Positions 9,067-17,195 of a DNA stretch of 64,000 nucleotides are shown here, one piece after another; position 1 is the stretch's first letter; each line of letters begins with the position of its first letter. The stretch covers positions 1,116,001-1,180,000 of the forward strand of contig NZ_CP162511.1 of assembly GCF_040939305.1 (NCBI RefSeq), given 5' to 3'. The position numbers and the translations under genes were made by a program. The notes under the pieces are model-generated. The model was given only the letters and a program-made list of their open reading frames with translations. It ran no database searches and was not told where the DNA came from. Origin of the DNA: Herbiconiux sp. A18JL235. GTDB taxonomy: Bacteria > Actinomycetota > Actinomycetes > Actinomycetales > Microbacteriaceae.

Positions 9067-9746
9067 TCGAACTCGACGACGTCACCCTCACCTTCCCCGA
9101 CGGCGACGGCCGCGTCACCGCGGTCGACCATGTCGACCTCGTCGCCCGCCCCGGCGCGCTCACGGGCATCACCGGGCCGAGCGGGTCGGGAAAGTCGAGC
9201 CTGCTCGCGGTGGCGGCGACGCTCATCCGGCCCGACTCCGGTCGCGTGCTCGTCGACGGGGTCGACGCCGCGCAGCTCGCTCCGCGGGAGGCGGCGGCCC
9301 TGCGGCGACGGAGCATCGGCATCGTGTTCCAGCAGTCGAACCTGCTGCCCTCCCTCACCGCGCGCGAGCAGCTGCTCGTGATGAACGAGCTCGGCGAGCC
9401 GGGTGCGCGTCGGCGTCGGGCGCGCACGAGGGAGAGAGCGGATGCGCTGCTCGACTCGGTGGGCCTCTCGGCCCATCGCCACAAGCGCCCGCACCAGCTC
9501 TCGGGCGGTCAGCGGCAGCGGGTCAACATCGCCCGCGCGCTGCTGAACGAGCCCGCGGCGCTGCTCGTCGACGAGCCCACCAGTGCTCTCGACAGCAGCA
9601 CGGGTGCCGCGGTGATGCAGCTGCTGCTCTCGCTCACGGCCGAGCTCGGCACGGCTACCCTCGTGGTGACCCACGACACCGCGCAGCTCGCGCACGCCAC
9701 GCGAACCGTGAACCTCGTCGACGGCGCGGTGCAGAACCCTAGCTGA
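9063..9746 (+). CDS. ABC transporter ATP-binding protein, LolD/MacB-like
   Basis: 227 aa, a single nucleotide-binding domain. Walker [14 protein letters not shown]-loop [11 protein letters not shown], signature [15 protein letters not shown], Walker [13 protein letters not shown], and switch His in VVTHD. It is coupled to the permease by an ATGA overlap. A dimer of this protein with two FtsX-like permeases would make an MacB-type mechanotransmission complex. The last eight bases overlap the 3' end of the convergent accA gene (9739-9746), leaving no room for an intergenic terminator. Confidence 0.9.
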   Translation: MIELDDVTLTFPDGDGRVTAVDHVDLVARPGALTGITGPSGSGKSSLLAVAATLIRPDSGRVLVDGVDAAQLAPREAAALRRRSIGIVFQQSNLLPSLTAREQLLVMNELGEPGARRRRARTRERADALLDSVGLSAHRHKRPHQLSGGQRQRVNIARALLNEPAALLVDEPTSALDSSTGAAVMQLLLSLTAELGTATLVVTHDTAQLAHATRTVNLVDGAVQNPS

Positions 9747-11532
9747 TGGTCAGCAGCACGTGCCCCGACGAGACCGTGGCGCCCACGACGGCCGCGATGT
9801 CGGCGACGGTACCGTCTTTGTGCGCGGTGATGGGCTGCTCCATCTTCATGGCCTCGAGCACGAGCACGAGATCGCCCTTCACCACCTTGTCGCCGTCGGC
9901 GACGGCGAGCTTCACCACGGTGGCCTGCATCGGGGCCTTCACCGAGTCGCCCGTCGCCGCGACCGCGCCGGCGGGCGCGGCGCCACGGCGCTTGGGCGCG
10001 GCACCCCCGGTCGCCCCGCGAGCACCGGCTCCGCCGCTCGCGCCCGAGCGCGACCCGGAAAGCAGGCGTGCGGGCAGCGCCACCTCGACGCGCTTGCCGC
10101 CGACCTCGACGATCACGGTGCGGCGCTCGGCGGCCGGAGCCGCCTCCTCGAGCGAACCGCTCCACGGCTCGGCGGGGTTGTCGTACTCGCTCTCGATCCA
10201 GCGCGTGTAGACCGAGAAGGGCTCGCCGTCCTCGGGAGCGAACGCGGCGTTGCGCACCACGTCGCGGTGGAAGGGCAGCACCGTGGGGAGCCCGGCGACC
10301 TCGAACTCGTCGAGGGCGCGGCGGGCGCGCTCGAGGGCGTCTTCACGGGTGGCTCCGGTGACGACGAGCTTCGCCAGCAGCGAGTCGAACGAGCCGGAGA
10401 TGACGTCGCCGGCCTGCACACCGGAGTCGACGCGCACGCCGGGGCCGCCGGCGGGCTTGAACACGTGGATCGGCCCGGGGGAGGGAAGGAAGTTCCGGCC
10501 CGGGTCTTCTCCGTTGATGCGGAACTCGAAGGAGTGCCCGCGGGGCGCCGGGTCGTCGTAGTCGAGCGTGCCGCCCTCGGCCAGCCGGAACTGCTCGCGC
10601 ACCAGGTCGATGCCGGTCACCTCCTCCGAGACCGGATGCTCGACCTGCAGCCGGGTGTTCACCTCGAGGAACGAGACGGTGCCGTCTTTGCCGATGAGGA
10701 ACTCGCACGTTCCCGCCCCTAGGTACCCGACCTCTTTGAGGATGGCCTTGGAGGCGGAGTAGAGCAGCTCGTTCTGCTCGGCGGTGAGGTAGGGCGCGGG
10801 CGCCTCCTCGACCAGCTTCTGATGCCGGCGCTGCAGCGAGCAGTCGCGGGTGGAGACCACGACGACGTTGCCGTACGCGTCGGCGAGGCACTGCGTCTCG
10901 ACGTGGCGCGGCTGGTCGAGGTACTTCTCGACGAAGCACTCGCCGCGGCCGAACGCCGCGATGGCCTCACGGGTCGCGGATTCGAACAGCTCGGGCACCT
11001 CGTCGAGAGTGCGCGCGACCTTGAGGCCGCGGCCGCCGCCACCGAAGGCCGCCTTGATGGCCACGGGGAGCCCGTGCTCGGCGACGAAGTCGAGCACCTC
11101 GGAGGCGCCCGACACGGGGTCGAGGGTGCCGGGGGCGAGCGGAGCGCCCACCTTCTCGGCGATGTGCCTGGCCGACACCTTGTCGCCGAGCTTCTCGATG
11201 GCCTCGGGGGAGGGGCCGATCCAGGTGAGCCCGGCGTCGATCACGGCGCGGGCGAAGTCGGCGTTCTCGGCGAGGAATCCGTAGCCGGGGTGGACGCCGT
11301 CGGCACCCGAACGGCGCGCGACCGAGAGGATCTTGTCGATGACGAGGTAGGTCTCGGCGCTCGTCGTGCCGTCGAGCGCGTAGGCCTCATCGGCGAGCTG
11401 AGCGTGCAGTGCATCACGATCCTGGTCGGCGTACACCGCCACGGAGGCGATGCCGCTGTCGCGGGCTGCCCTGATGACACGGACGGCGATCTCGCCACGA
11501 TTGGCGATGAGGACCTTGGTAAGACGCGGCAT
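9739..11532 (-). CDS. accA3: Acyl-CoA carboxylase alpha subunit (biotin carboxylase + biotin carboxyl carrier)
   Basis: 597 aa, the usual length of actinobacterial AccA3. An N-terminal biotin-carboxylase domain ([20 protein letters not shown]), an ATP-grasp region with glycine-rich loop [13 protein letters not shown], the [15 protein letters not shown] active-site segment, then a variable linker rich in Gly/Ala/Arg and a C-terminal carrier domain. The biotinylated Lys is in LEAMKMEQP at about residue 563. It works with the beta (20885-22489) and epsilon (16911-17147) subunits and is biotinylated by BirA (22597-23439), all in this window. Start ATG 11532 follows GGGAA; a TAAGCT hexamer eight bases upstream could alternatively make it leaderless. 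Confidence 0.93.
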   Translation of the reverse strand: MPRLTKVLIANRGEIAVRVIRAARDSGIASVAVYADQDRDALHAQLADEAYALDGTTSAETYLVIDKILSVARRSGADGVHPGYGFLAENADFARAVIDAGLTWIGPSPEAIEKLGDKVSARHIAEKVGAPLAPGTLDPVSGASEVLDFVAEHGLPVAIKAAFGGGGRGLKVARTLDEVPELFESATREAIAAFGRGECFVEKYLDQPRHVETQCLADAYGNVVVVSTRDCSLQRRHQKLVEEAPAPYLTAEQNELLYSASKAILKEVGYLGAGTCEFLIGKDGTVSFLEVNTRLQVEHPVSEEVTGIDLVREQFRLAEGGTLDYDDPAPRGHSFEFRINGEDPGRNFLPSPGPIHVFKPAGGPGVRVDSGVQAGDVISGSFDSLLAKLVVTGATREDALERARRALDEFEVAGLPTVLPFHRDVVRNAAFAPEDGEPFSVYTRWIESEYDNPAEPWSGSLEEAAPAAERRTVIVEVGGKRVEVALPARLLSGSRSGASGGAGARGATGGAAPKRRGAAPAGAVAATGDSVKAPMQATVVKLAVADGDKVVKGDLVLVLEAMKMEQPITAHKDGTVADIAAVVGATVSSGHVLLTIS

Positions 11533-11611
11533 AATTCCCAAGCTTATTGCCGCGCTGCATCGCACCTTTGGCATGTACGCACAAAAATGCCTGGCGGGCC
11601 ACGCGCGGTTC

Positions 11612-12262
11612 CTACAACGAGCGGTCGGACGCCCAGAAGTCGGTCCACGACACCCCGTAGCCGCCGAGGAGTTCCCGCAGAACGGGCAGCGACATGCCGA
11701 TGACAGCGGACGGTGCTCCCGTGATGCTCCGGATGAACGGAGCGGCGAGGCCGTCGATGGTGAAGGCACCGGCCACCAGAAGCGGTTCACCCGAGGCGAT
11801 GTAGGCGTCGAGCTCGGTGTCGGTGATGTCGTCGGCGAAGGTGAGGGAGGCCTGGTCGACCCGGCCGGCGGCCGAACGCCGCTCGCCCCCGCGGTGGTCG
11901 ATGAGCCAGTGCCCCGAGTGCAGCACGCCGGTGCGGCCGCGCTGCAGCCCCCAGCGCTCCCGCGCCACCTCGGGCAGGTGCGGCTTGCCGTAGGAGACGC
12001 CGTCGAGCTCGAACGAGGAGTCGCCGCCGACGATGAAGCCGTCGATCGGCTCACCGCCGGGGAGCGCCCCGACCACGGCCTCCGCCTTCGCCTCGGCGAG
12101 CAGTTGCACCATCTCGGAGGTGCTCAGCGGGCCGCGTTCTGCGACGGCCTCGGCGACCGCCGCATCCTCGTCGACCTCGGAGGGGACGATCACTGGCTCG
12201 ATGCCGATCTGGCGCAGCAGCGCGAGTCGCGCGGGGGAGGTGGAGGCGAGATACAGGCGCAC
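11612..12262 (-). CDS. maf: Maf-family nucleoside triphosphate pyrophosphatase
   Basis: 216 aa. The N-terminus [18 protein letters not shown] is the nucleotide-binding Maf signature, followed by the EVDEDA metal segment and the [12 protein letters not shown] catalytic region (usually GADT). The family hydrolyses non-canonical or pyrimidine nucleotides and can restrain septation. GTG 12262 was chosen because GAAGG sits about eight bases upstream and the protein then starts directly at the conserved strand; the frame remains open much further upstream. It lies 79 bp before accA3, the order seen in related actinobacteria. Confidence 0.85.
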   Translation of the reverse strand: MRLYLASTSPARLALLRQIGIEPVIVPSEVDEDAAVAEAVAERGPLSTSEMVQLLAEAKAEAVVGALPGGEPIDGFIVGGDSSFELDGVSYGKPHLPEVARERWGLQRGRTGVLHSGHWLIDHRGGERRSAAGRVDQASLTFADDITDTELDAYIASGEPLLVAGAFTIDGLAAPFIRSITGAPSAVIGMSLPVLRELLGGYGVSWTDFWASDRSL

Positions 12263-12303
12263 GGGGCCGCCTTCTGTCAGCGGGCATGTGGGATGCTCGG
12301 GGG

Positions 12304-13674
12304 ATGAGTGACGGTCAGAACGAGCTCGTCGAGCTGGACATCGACACAGTAGCCCACGGGGGTGTCTCGGTGGCGCGCCTCGACGGCAGGGTCGTCTTCG
12401 TCGCCGACACGCTGCCGGGTGAGCGCGTGCTCGCCCGGGTCGTCGATCGCAGGTCGTCGTTCTGGCGCGCCGACACGGTCGAGGTGCTGAGCGCCTCGCC
12501 CGACCGGGTCGAGCACGTGTGGTCTGCGGCGTCGATCGACCGCGATCCCGAGCGGCGCGCGGGTGGCGCCGAGTTCGGGCACATCGCCCTCGGCCGCCAG
12601 CGCGGGCTGAAGGCCGAGGTGCTTCAGGATGCGCTCCGCCGGTTCGGTGGCGTCGAGCACGACGTCGAGGTGGAGCCGGTGGGCGACGCGCAGGGCCACG
12701 GGCTGCGCTGGCGCACCCGCCTGCGGCTGCACGTCGGTGCCGATGGCAGGCCCGGCCCCTACGCCGCGCGCTCGCACACCGTCGTCGACGTCGACGACCT
12801 TCCGCTCGCCACCGAGGCGATCGAAGCGGAGGCGGGACTCGGCCGGCCGGTCGAGGGCGCTGCCGCGATCGAGCTCGTCGAGACGGCGGGAGGCGAGGTG
12901 CGGGTGCGGCGGGTCGCCGAGGAGCTGTCGAAGACGGGTGGATCGCGGGGGCGACAGGGCGGACGGCGACAGGGACAGAGGCAGGGACAGGGGCGCCGCG
13001 GCGGCGACCGCCGGCGGCCGGGTGCCGGTTCCACCGAAGCCGCGGCGGGCTCATCGTCGGCGGATCGCCCCGCCACCATCGTCGAGCGGGTGGGGGAGAG
13101 GGAGTTCCGCCTCGCCGAGAACGGGTTCTGGCAGGTGCACCGCGAGGCCGCACGCACCCTCACCGATGCGGTCGCCGAGATCACCCTCCCCGAGCTGTTC
13201 GACCCGCGGGCCGCGAACCACGACCTCTACGGCGGGGTCGGGCTGTTCGCTGCCGCCCTCGGCGACCGCTTCGGCCAGGCCACCAGGGTCACCAGCGTCG
13301 AGAGCGAGGCGCTCGCCACCGAGTACGCCGGCGAGAACCTCGCCGAGTGGATCGGCGCCCACGCCGTGACGGCCCCGGTCGACAGGTACCTGGCCGACCT
13401 CGAGCGCACGGCCGGGCAGGAGGAGCGCCGACGACTCGCCGCCGCCACCGTCGTGCTCGATCCGCCGCGCACCGGAGCGGGCAAAGCCGTCACCGGCGCA
13501 CTCACCCGCTTGTCGCCGGCGCAGATCGTCTACGTGGCCTGCGACCCCGTCGCGTTCGCGCGTGACACCGCCTACCTCGCCGAGGGCGGCTACCGGCTCG
13601 ACGCCCTCCGGGCCTTCGACCTGTTCCCACACACCCACCACCTCGAGAGCGTCGGGCGGTTCGTGAAGGATTAG
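12304..13674 (+). CDS. TrmA/RumA-family RNA (uracil-5-)-methyltransferase with an Arg/Gly-rich insertion
   Basis: 456 aa. An N-terminal TRAM-like beta-barrel (residues 5-60), then a SAM-dependent methyltransferase domain with YGGVGLFAAAL, VLDPPRTGAG, the catalytic Cys in YVACDPVAFARD (about residue 413) and the terminal FDLFPHTHHLESV motif. The [4Fe-4S] cysteine cluster found after the TRAM domain in RlmD/RumA enzymes is missing; that stretch has no cysteine. Residues about 210-255 form a low-complexity insertion rich in Arg, Gly and Gln, reminiscent of RGG-type RNA-binding tails. It probably modifies U in rRNA or tRNA; the exact site cannot be told. ATG 12304 follows a GGGGG run. It is divergent from maf. 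Confidence 0.82.
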   Translation: MSDGQNELVELDIDTVAHGGVSVARLDGRVVFVADTLPGERVLARVVDRRSSFWRADTVEVLSASPDRVEHVWSAASIDRDPERRAGGAEFGHIALGRQRGLKAEVLQDALRRFGGVEHDVEVEPVGDAQGHGLRWRTRLRLHVGADGRPGPYAARSHTVVDVDDLPLATEAIEAEAGLGRPVEGAAAIELVETAGGEVRVRRVAEELSKTGGSRGRQGGRRQGQRQGQGRRGGDRRRPGAGSTEAAAGSSSADRPATIVERVGEREFRLAENGFWQVHREAARTLTDAVAEITLPELFDPRAANHDLYGGVGLFAAALGDRFGQATRVTSVESEALATEYAGENLAEWIGAHAVTAPVDRYLADLERTAGQEERRRLAAATVVLDPPRTGAGKAVTGALTRLSPAQIVYVACDPVAFARDTAYLAEGGYRLDALRAFDLFPHTHHLESVGRFVKD

Positions 13675-13716
13675 CCTGCATCCGTAGACTGGACGGGTCT
13701 TGACGAGGGGTGGACC

Positions 13717-14415
13717 GTGCCGCAGGAGACCGCGGAGAGCACGACCGACGCTCCGGCAGTGCTGCCGGTCCGCGTGGCGATCGTCGACGACCACGAGTCG
13801 GTGCGCCTCGGCGTACGGGCCGTGTGCCTCGACGCCGGGTTCAAGGTCGTCGCCGCCACCGCCTCGGTGAGCGAGCTCTGGGTCGCCCTCGGGTCGGAGC
13901 GCTGCGACGTGATCGTGCTCGACCTGAGCCTCGGCGACGGCTTCACCGTCACCGAGAACGTTCAGCACGCCCTCTCGCTCGGCGCCGCCGTGCTCGTGCA
14001 CAGCATCGCCGACCGGGTCGTGCTGGTGCGGGAGGCGCTCGCCGCGGGGGCGGCCGGGGTCATCCCGAAGTCGGCGGCGGCGAGCGCGGTCACCTCGGCG
14101 ATCGGTGCGCTCGCACGTGGCGAGGTGCTCAACAACCTCGAGTGGGCGAGCGCCATCGACGCCGACCCGGAGTTCGGGCGCGCCCAGCTGGCGCAGCGTG
14201 AGCGCGACGTGCTGCATCTCTACGCCTCCGGCCTGCCGCTGTCGCAGGTGGCGATGAAGCTCGGCATCAAGGTGTCGACGGCGAAGGAGTACCTCGACCG
14301 CATCAGGGCCAAGTACGTCGAGGTGGGGCGGCCGGCACGGTCGAAGGTGGAGCTGCTGCGGCGCGCCGTCGAAGACGGCATCCTCGCCCTCGACGAGCGC
14401 GGACATGCCGACTGA
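13717..14415 (+). CDS. LuxR-family response regulator
   Basis: 232 aa. Receiver: IVDDHESVRLGV, phospho-acceptor Asp in VIVLDLSLGDG, then a VHSIADR segment where the usual Thr/Ser lies, and Lys in GVIPKSAAAS. The C-terminal helix-turn-helix reads LAQRERDVLHLYASG to STAKEYLDRIRAKY. The GTG start at 13717 follows GAGGGGTGG. A TAGACT hexamer at 13685-13690 could be its -10 box. The gene heads a three-gene operon: the kinase start lies inside its last codons (11-base overlap). Its length and family are ordinary; the target is unknown. Confidence 0.87.
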   Translation: MPQETAESTTDAPAVLPVRVAIVDDHESVRLGVRAVCLDAGFKVVAATASVSELWVALGSERCDVIVLDLSLGDGFTVTENVQHALSLGAAVLVHSIADRVVLVREALAAGAAGVIPKSAAASAVTSAIGALARGEVLNNLEWASAIDADPEFGRAQLAQRERDVLHLYASGLPLSQVAMKLGIKVSTAKEYLDRIRAKYVEVGRPARSKVELLRRAVEDGILALDERGHAD

Positions 14416-15664
14416 GCTGCCCGGCCCGCGCACCGGTCCGCCGCGCAGCCGCGAGCGGATCGACCGCACCCTGGCGAGGATGGTGGGGCTCTTCGGCTTC
14501 GTCTTCGCGGTGCTGTCGATCCCGGTGCTGAACGACGCAGCCCACACGCTGAGGCCCGAATGGGGCAGGGGCATCGCCATCGCCCTGTTCGGCTCGATCC
14601 TCCTCGCCCTGGTCTCGTCCCTGCTCGACCGCGGGGTGCGGCCGGCGATGGGGCTCGTCGCCTGCGTCTTCGTCGTGACCCTGGTGCTCTGGCCGTTCGC
14701 CGTACGCTCACCCACTGCGGCCCTCGGCACGCAGCCCTGGCTCTGGTACATCGTCATCGTCGCGATCGCCGCGGCGGCGATCTCGTTCACCACCGTCTGG
14801 GCCTCCGTCTACGCCGTCGGCGTCCCTGTCGTGTTCGCGGTGCTGCGGGTGATGCCGGCAGGAGGCGGCGCCGACGTGCTGCACGCCGTGCTCGACGCGG
14901 GCTACTCCCTGCTGCTCGGGGTGTTCGTCGTGATCGTCGTGACGATGCTGCGGACCACCGCCACCCGCGTCGATGCCGCCCAGCGCACGGCCATGGCGGC
15001 CTACGCGGAGGCCGCGAAGCGGCACGCCACCGAGAACGAGCGCACCAGGGTCGACACCGTCATCCACGACCGGGTGCTCTCGACGCTGCTGGCGGCGGCC
15101 CGCAGCGAGACCGACGACGAACGGATGCGCAGCGTGCAGATGGCCGAGCGCGCTCTCGTCGCGCTGCAGAGCGCCGAGGCCGAGAGCGAGGTCAGGGCAC
15201 CGGTCGCCCTCTCCGTGCTGGCGGAGCGGCTGCGTGCACTCGCCGACTCCTCCGCCGCCGACATCACGTTCTCCGCCTCGGGCGGGCTCTCGGGCAAGGC
15301 GCCGGCCCGCGTCGTCGAGGGGGTGTACTCGGCCACCGTGCAGGCGGTGGAGAACAGTCTCCAGCACGCCGGGGGAGCGGGGGTGCTGCGCTCGATCTCG
15401 CTGCACGCCGAGGGGGGCGGTTTCACCGTTGTCGTTGCCGACACCGGCGCGGGGTTCGACCCCGCAGCCGTGCCCGCCGACCGGCTCGGCCTCCGCATCT
15501 CCATCCGCGAGCGGGTGGAGTCGATCGCAGGGAGCGCCACGGTGCGCTCGGTGCGGGGTGAGGGCACATCGGTCGTCATCGACTGGCCGGCCGAGCGCGC
15601 GCAGCCGACGGCCGAGGACGGCGCGGGCGGCTCCCCGGACGACCGCGCGGGAGGACTCCCGTGA
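14405..15664 (+). CDS. Membrane sensor histidine kinase
   Basis: 419 aa. Five or six transmembrane helices fill residues 25-190, followed by a coiled coil and a HisKA_3-like dimerisation box NERTRVDTVIHDRVLSTLL with the candidate phospho-His at about 221. HATPase_c has N-box Asn at about 317 (AVENSLQHAGG), G1 VVADTGAGFDP and G2 VRGEGTSVVIDW. The order is regulator then kinase, the reverse of the other pair in this window. It overlaps the regulator by 11 bases and the next gene by four (GTGA), so all three products are probably made together. Confidence 0.82.
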   Translation: MPTELPGPRTGPPRSRERIDRTLARMVGLFGFVFAVLSIPVLNDAAHTLRPEWGRGIAIALFGSILLALVSSLLDRGVRPAMGLVACVFVVTLVLWPFAVRSPTAALGTQPWLWYIVIVAIAAAAISFTTVWASVYAVGVPVVFAVLRVMPAGGGADVLHAVLDAGYSLLLGVFVVIVVTMLRTTATRVDAAQRTAMAAYAEAAKRHATENERTRVDTVIHDRVLSTLLAAARSETDDERMRSVQMAERALVALQSAEAESEVRAPVALSVLAERLRALADSSAADITFSASGGLSGKAPARVVEGVYSATVQAVENSLQHAGGAGVLRSISLHAEGGGFTVVVADTGAGFDPAAVPADRLGLRISIRERVESIAGSATVRSVRGEGTSVVIDWPAERAQPTAEDGAGGSPDDRAGGLP

Positions 15665-16671
15665 TCTCCGTCCCCCGATTCCTGCTGGTCGGGCTGGCGG
15701 CCCTCTTCTCCGCCTTCCACATCGTGCTCGGTCTCTCGGCCCTCGACCTCGTCGAGAATCCGGCGGCGACGATCGCGGCGATGACGCTCTACGCGGTCGC
15801 CTCCGCGCTCAGCCTCGCCCCCTCGCGGTCGGTGCGGATGCCCCCGGCGATCGCCGCGCTCAACCTCGGGGCGATCGCCGTCGGCCTCATCCTGGTGCTC
15901 GCCCAGCTCGACCCCGACAACGACAACGGCTACGCCACCTGGATCGTCGGAGCGGCGGGCACGCTCATGACCATCACCGTGGTGCGTCAGCGGCCCTGGG
16001 TGGCCTGGAGCGGGATCGGCGTCATGCTGGTGGCGCTCGTCATCTGGTCGCGCGACCCCCTCGCCCTCCCCGCCCTCGGCGCGATCGGCGGGCCGATCTG
16101 GGTCGCGGTGGGCCAGGCGACGACGGTCACCATCTCGCGCTCCGGCCGCGACGCGCGCCTGTTCGAGCGGGCCGAGCAGCGAGCTGCCGAGTGGCACGCC
16201 CAGGAGGAGGCCGAGTTCTTCGAGCGCCGCGTACGGCTGGCGCAGATGAACACGCTGGTGGCTCCGATGCTCCGGCGGATCGTCGCCACGGGCGGCCGGC
16301 TCGACGACGCGGAGCGGCGCGAGTGCCTTCACCTCGAAGCGGCGATGCGCGACGAGATCCGCGGGCGCACGCTGCTCGACGACCGGGTGCGGGAGGCCGT
16401 GCGGGGCGCCAGGCGCCGCGGTGTCGAGGTCACCCTGCTCGACGACGGGGGGATCGACGACCTCGAGCGGCGCGAGCTCAGCAGGGTGCTGTCGACGATC
16501 GCCCGCGAGGTGGGCCGTGCGAGCGCCGACCGGGTGATCGTGCGCACGGCGCAGCACGACGACGAGACCGCCGTCACGATCGTCGCGCTGAACGACCCGA
16601 CCGGAGACGACGAGGAGGCGGAGCTGCAGCTCTGGCTCGAGGTGCCGCGCACGGCGATCGTCGAGGAGTGA
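15661..16671 (+). CDS. Unrecognised membrane protein coupled to the two-component genes, kinase-like layout
   Basis: 336 aa, no confident family. About six hydrophobic segments occupy residues 5-155. A charged, Glu/Arg-rich coiled coil follows (RAEQRAAEWHAQEEAEFFER), then a cytoplasmic region of about 130 residues. The C-terminal part (LSRVLSTIAREVGRASADRV, then TAVTIVALNDPTGDDEE) has the spacing and strand-helix feel of a HATPase domain, but there is no clear His box, no N-box Asn and no G2 loop. I infer a degenerate kinase or accessory sensor. It starts with GTG overlapping the upstream stop as GTGA. It ends before a strong hairpin (16693-16729). Confidence 0.6.
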   Translation: MISVPRFLLVGLAALFSAFHIVLGLSALDLVENPAATIAAMTLYAVASALSLAPSRSVRMPPAIAALNLGAIAVGLILVLAQLDPDNDNGYATWIVGAAGTLMTITVVRQRPWVAWSGIGVMLVALVIWSRDPLALPALGAIGGPIWVAVGQATTVTISRSGRDARLFERAEQRAAEWHAQEEAEFFERRVRLAQMNTLVAPMLRRIVATGGRLDDAERRECLHLEAAMRDEIRGRTLLDDRVREAVRGARRRGVEVTLLDDGGIDDLERRELSRVLSTIAREVGRASADRVIVRTAQHDDETAVTIVALNDPTGDDEEAELQLWLEVPRTAIVEE

Positions 16672-16692
16672 CCCGTCTGAGGTGGGGGTATT

Positions 16693-16729
16693 CGAGTCAG
16701 GGCGACAACCCGAATATCGCCCTGACTCG
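16693..16729. terminator. Perfect 13-bp inverted repeat between convergent genes, likely bidirectional terminator
   Basis: CGAGTCAGGGCGA at 16693-16705 and its exact complement at 16717-16729, 11-base loop, with outer G5/C5 runs that could extend the stem. It lies between the plus-strand operon end (16671) and the minus-strand accE end (16911). It shares the core GATATTCG with the hairpin at 20789-20875. The remaining 180 bp up to accE shows no gene or other recognisable signal. Confidence 0.6.
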
Positions 16730-16910
16730 CCCCCGGAACCGGGCCCGCTTACCCTAGTCGGCCCGATCCGGCGGTGCGGCTTCGAGAAGCCACACCTAGC
16801 AACGTCCATCCTGACGGTCAGCGCGCAAGCGCACAGTAGGTATTTCGGAGGACATTTTCGCCGCTGCGCTCAGATTTCTCCCACCGAGCATCCAGAAAGC
16901 AGCGAGTCGG

Positions 16911-17147
16911 TCAGCCGCTGAAACCCCGCCAGGCACCGGGCCCAGGGTGAAGCGGCGCGCGGAGGGCGCGCTGGCTCCGCTCCCAGGCGGAGGGGTCGAT
17001 GTCGACCTGGTCGTGGAGCTCGTCGAGCTCCTCCTCGACCGCCGCCCCGATGACCGCGGTCACCGCGGCCACCTCATCGGCGGTGACGCCGGACGTGAGC
17101 ACGTGGATGAGCGGCTGCTGCAGCTCGGCGGCTGTCGAATCGGTCAC
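16911..17147 (-). CDS. accE: Acyl-CoA carboxylase epsilon subunit
   Basis: 78 aa. The small epsilon subunit of actinobacterial acetyl/propionyl-CoA carboxylases holds alpha and beta together. The family ends are present: an N-terminal strand IHVLTSGVTADEVAAVTAV and the C-terminal signature SAWERSQRALRAPLHPGPGAWRGF split by an acidic helix; the quoted tail spans residues 53-76. The GTG start at 17147 is fixed by a -10 hexamer ending seven bases upstream. In relatives this gene usually directly follows the beta-subunit gene; here mprF and galE, on the opposite strand, lie between them. No strong ribosome site is visible, as expected for a leaderless message. Confidence 0.82.
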   Translation of the reverse strand: MTDSTAAELQQPLIHVLTSGVTADEVAAVTAVIGAAVEEELDELHDQVDIDPSAWERSQRALRAPLHPGPGAWRGFSG

Positions 17148-17154
17148 ACCGTCG

Positions 17155-17164
17155 AGGCTACATT
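17155..17164. promoter_or_regulatory. Overlapping divergent -10 elements for accE and mprF
   Basis: Minus strand TAGCCT (17155-17160) ends seven bases before the accE GTG, giving a leaderless message. Plus strand TACATT (17159-17164) precedes the mprF ATG by 31 bases, leaving a leader with a GGAGGGGG ribosome site. The two hexamers overlap by two bases, so polymerase could occupy only one at a time. Confidence 0.4.
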
Positions 17165-17195
17165 AGATGCCAGGCACCGGAGGGGGATCAGCAGG

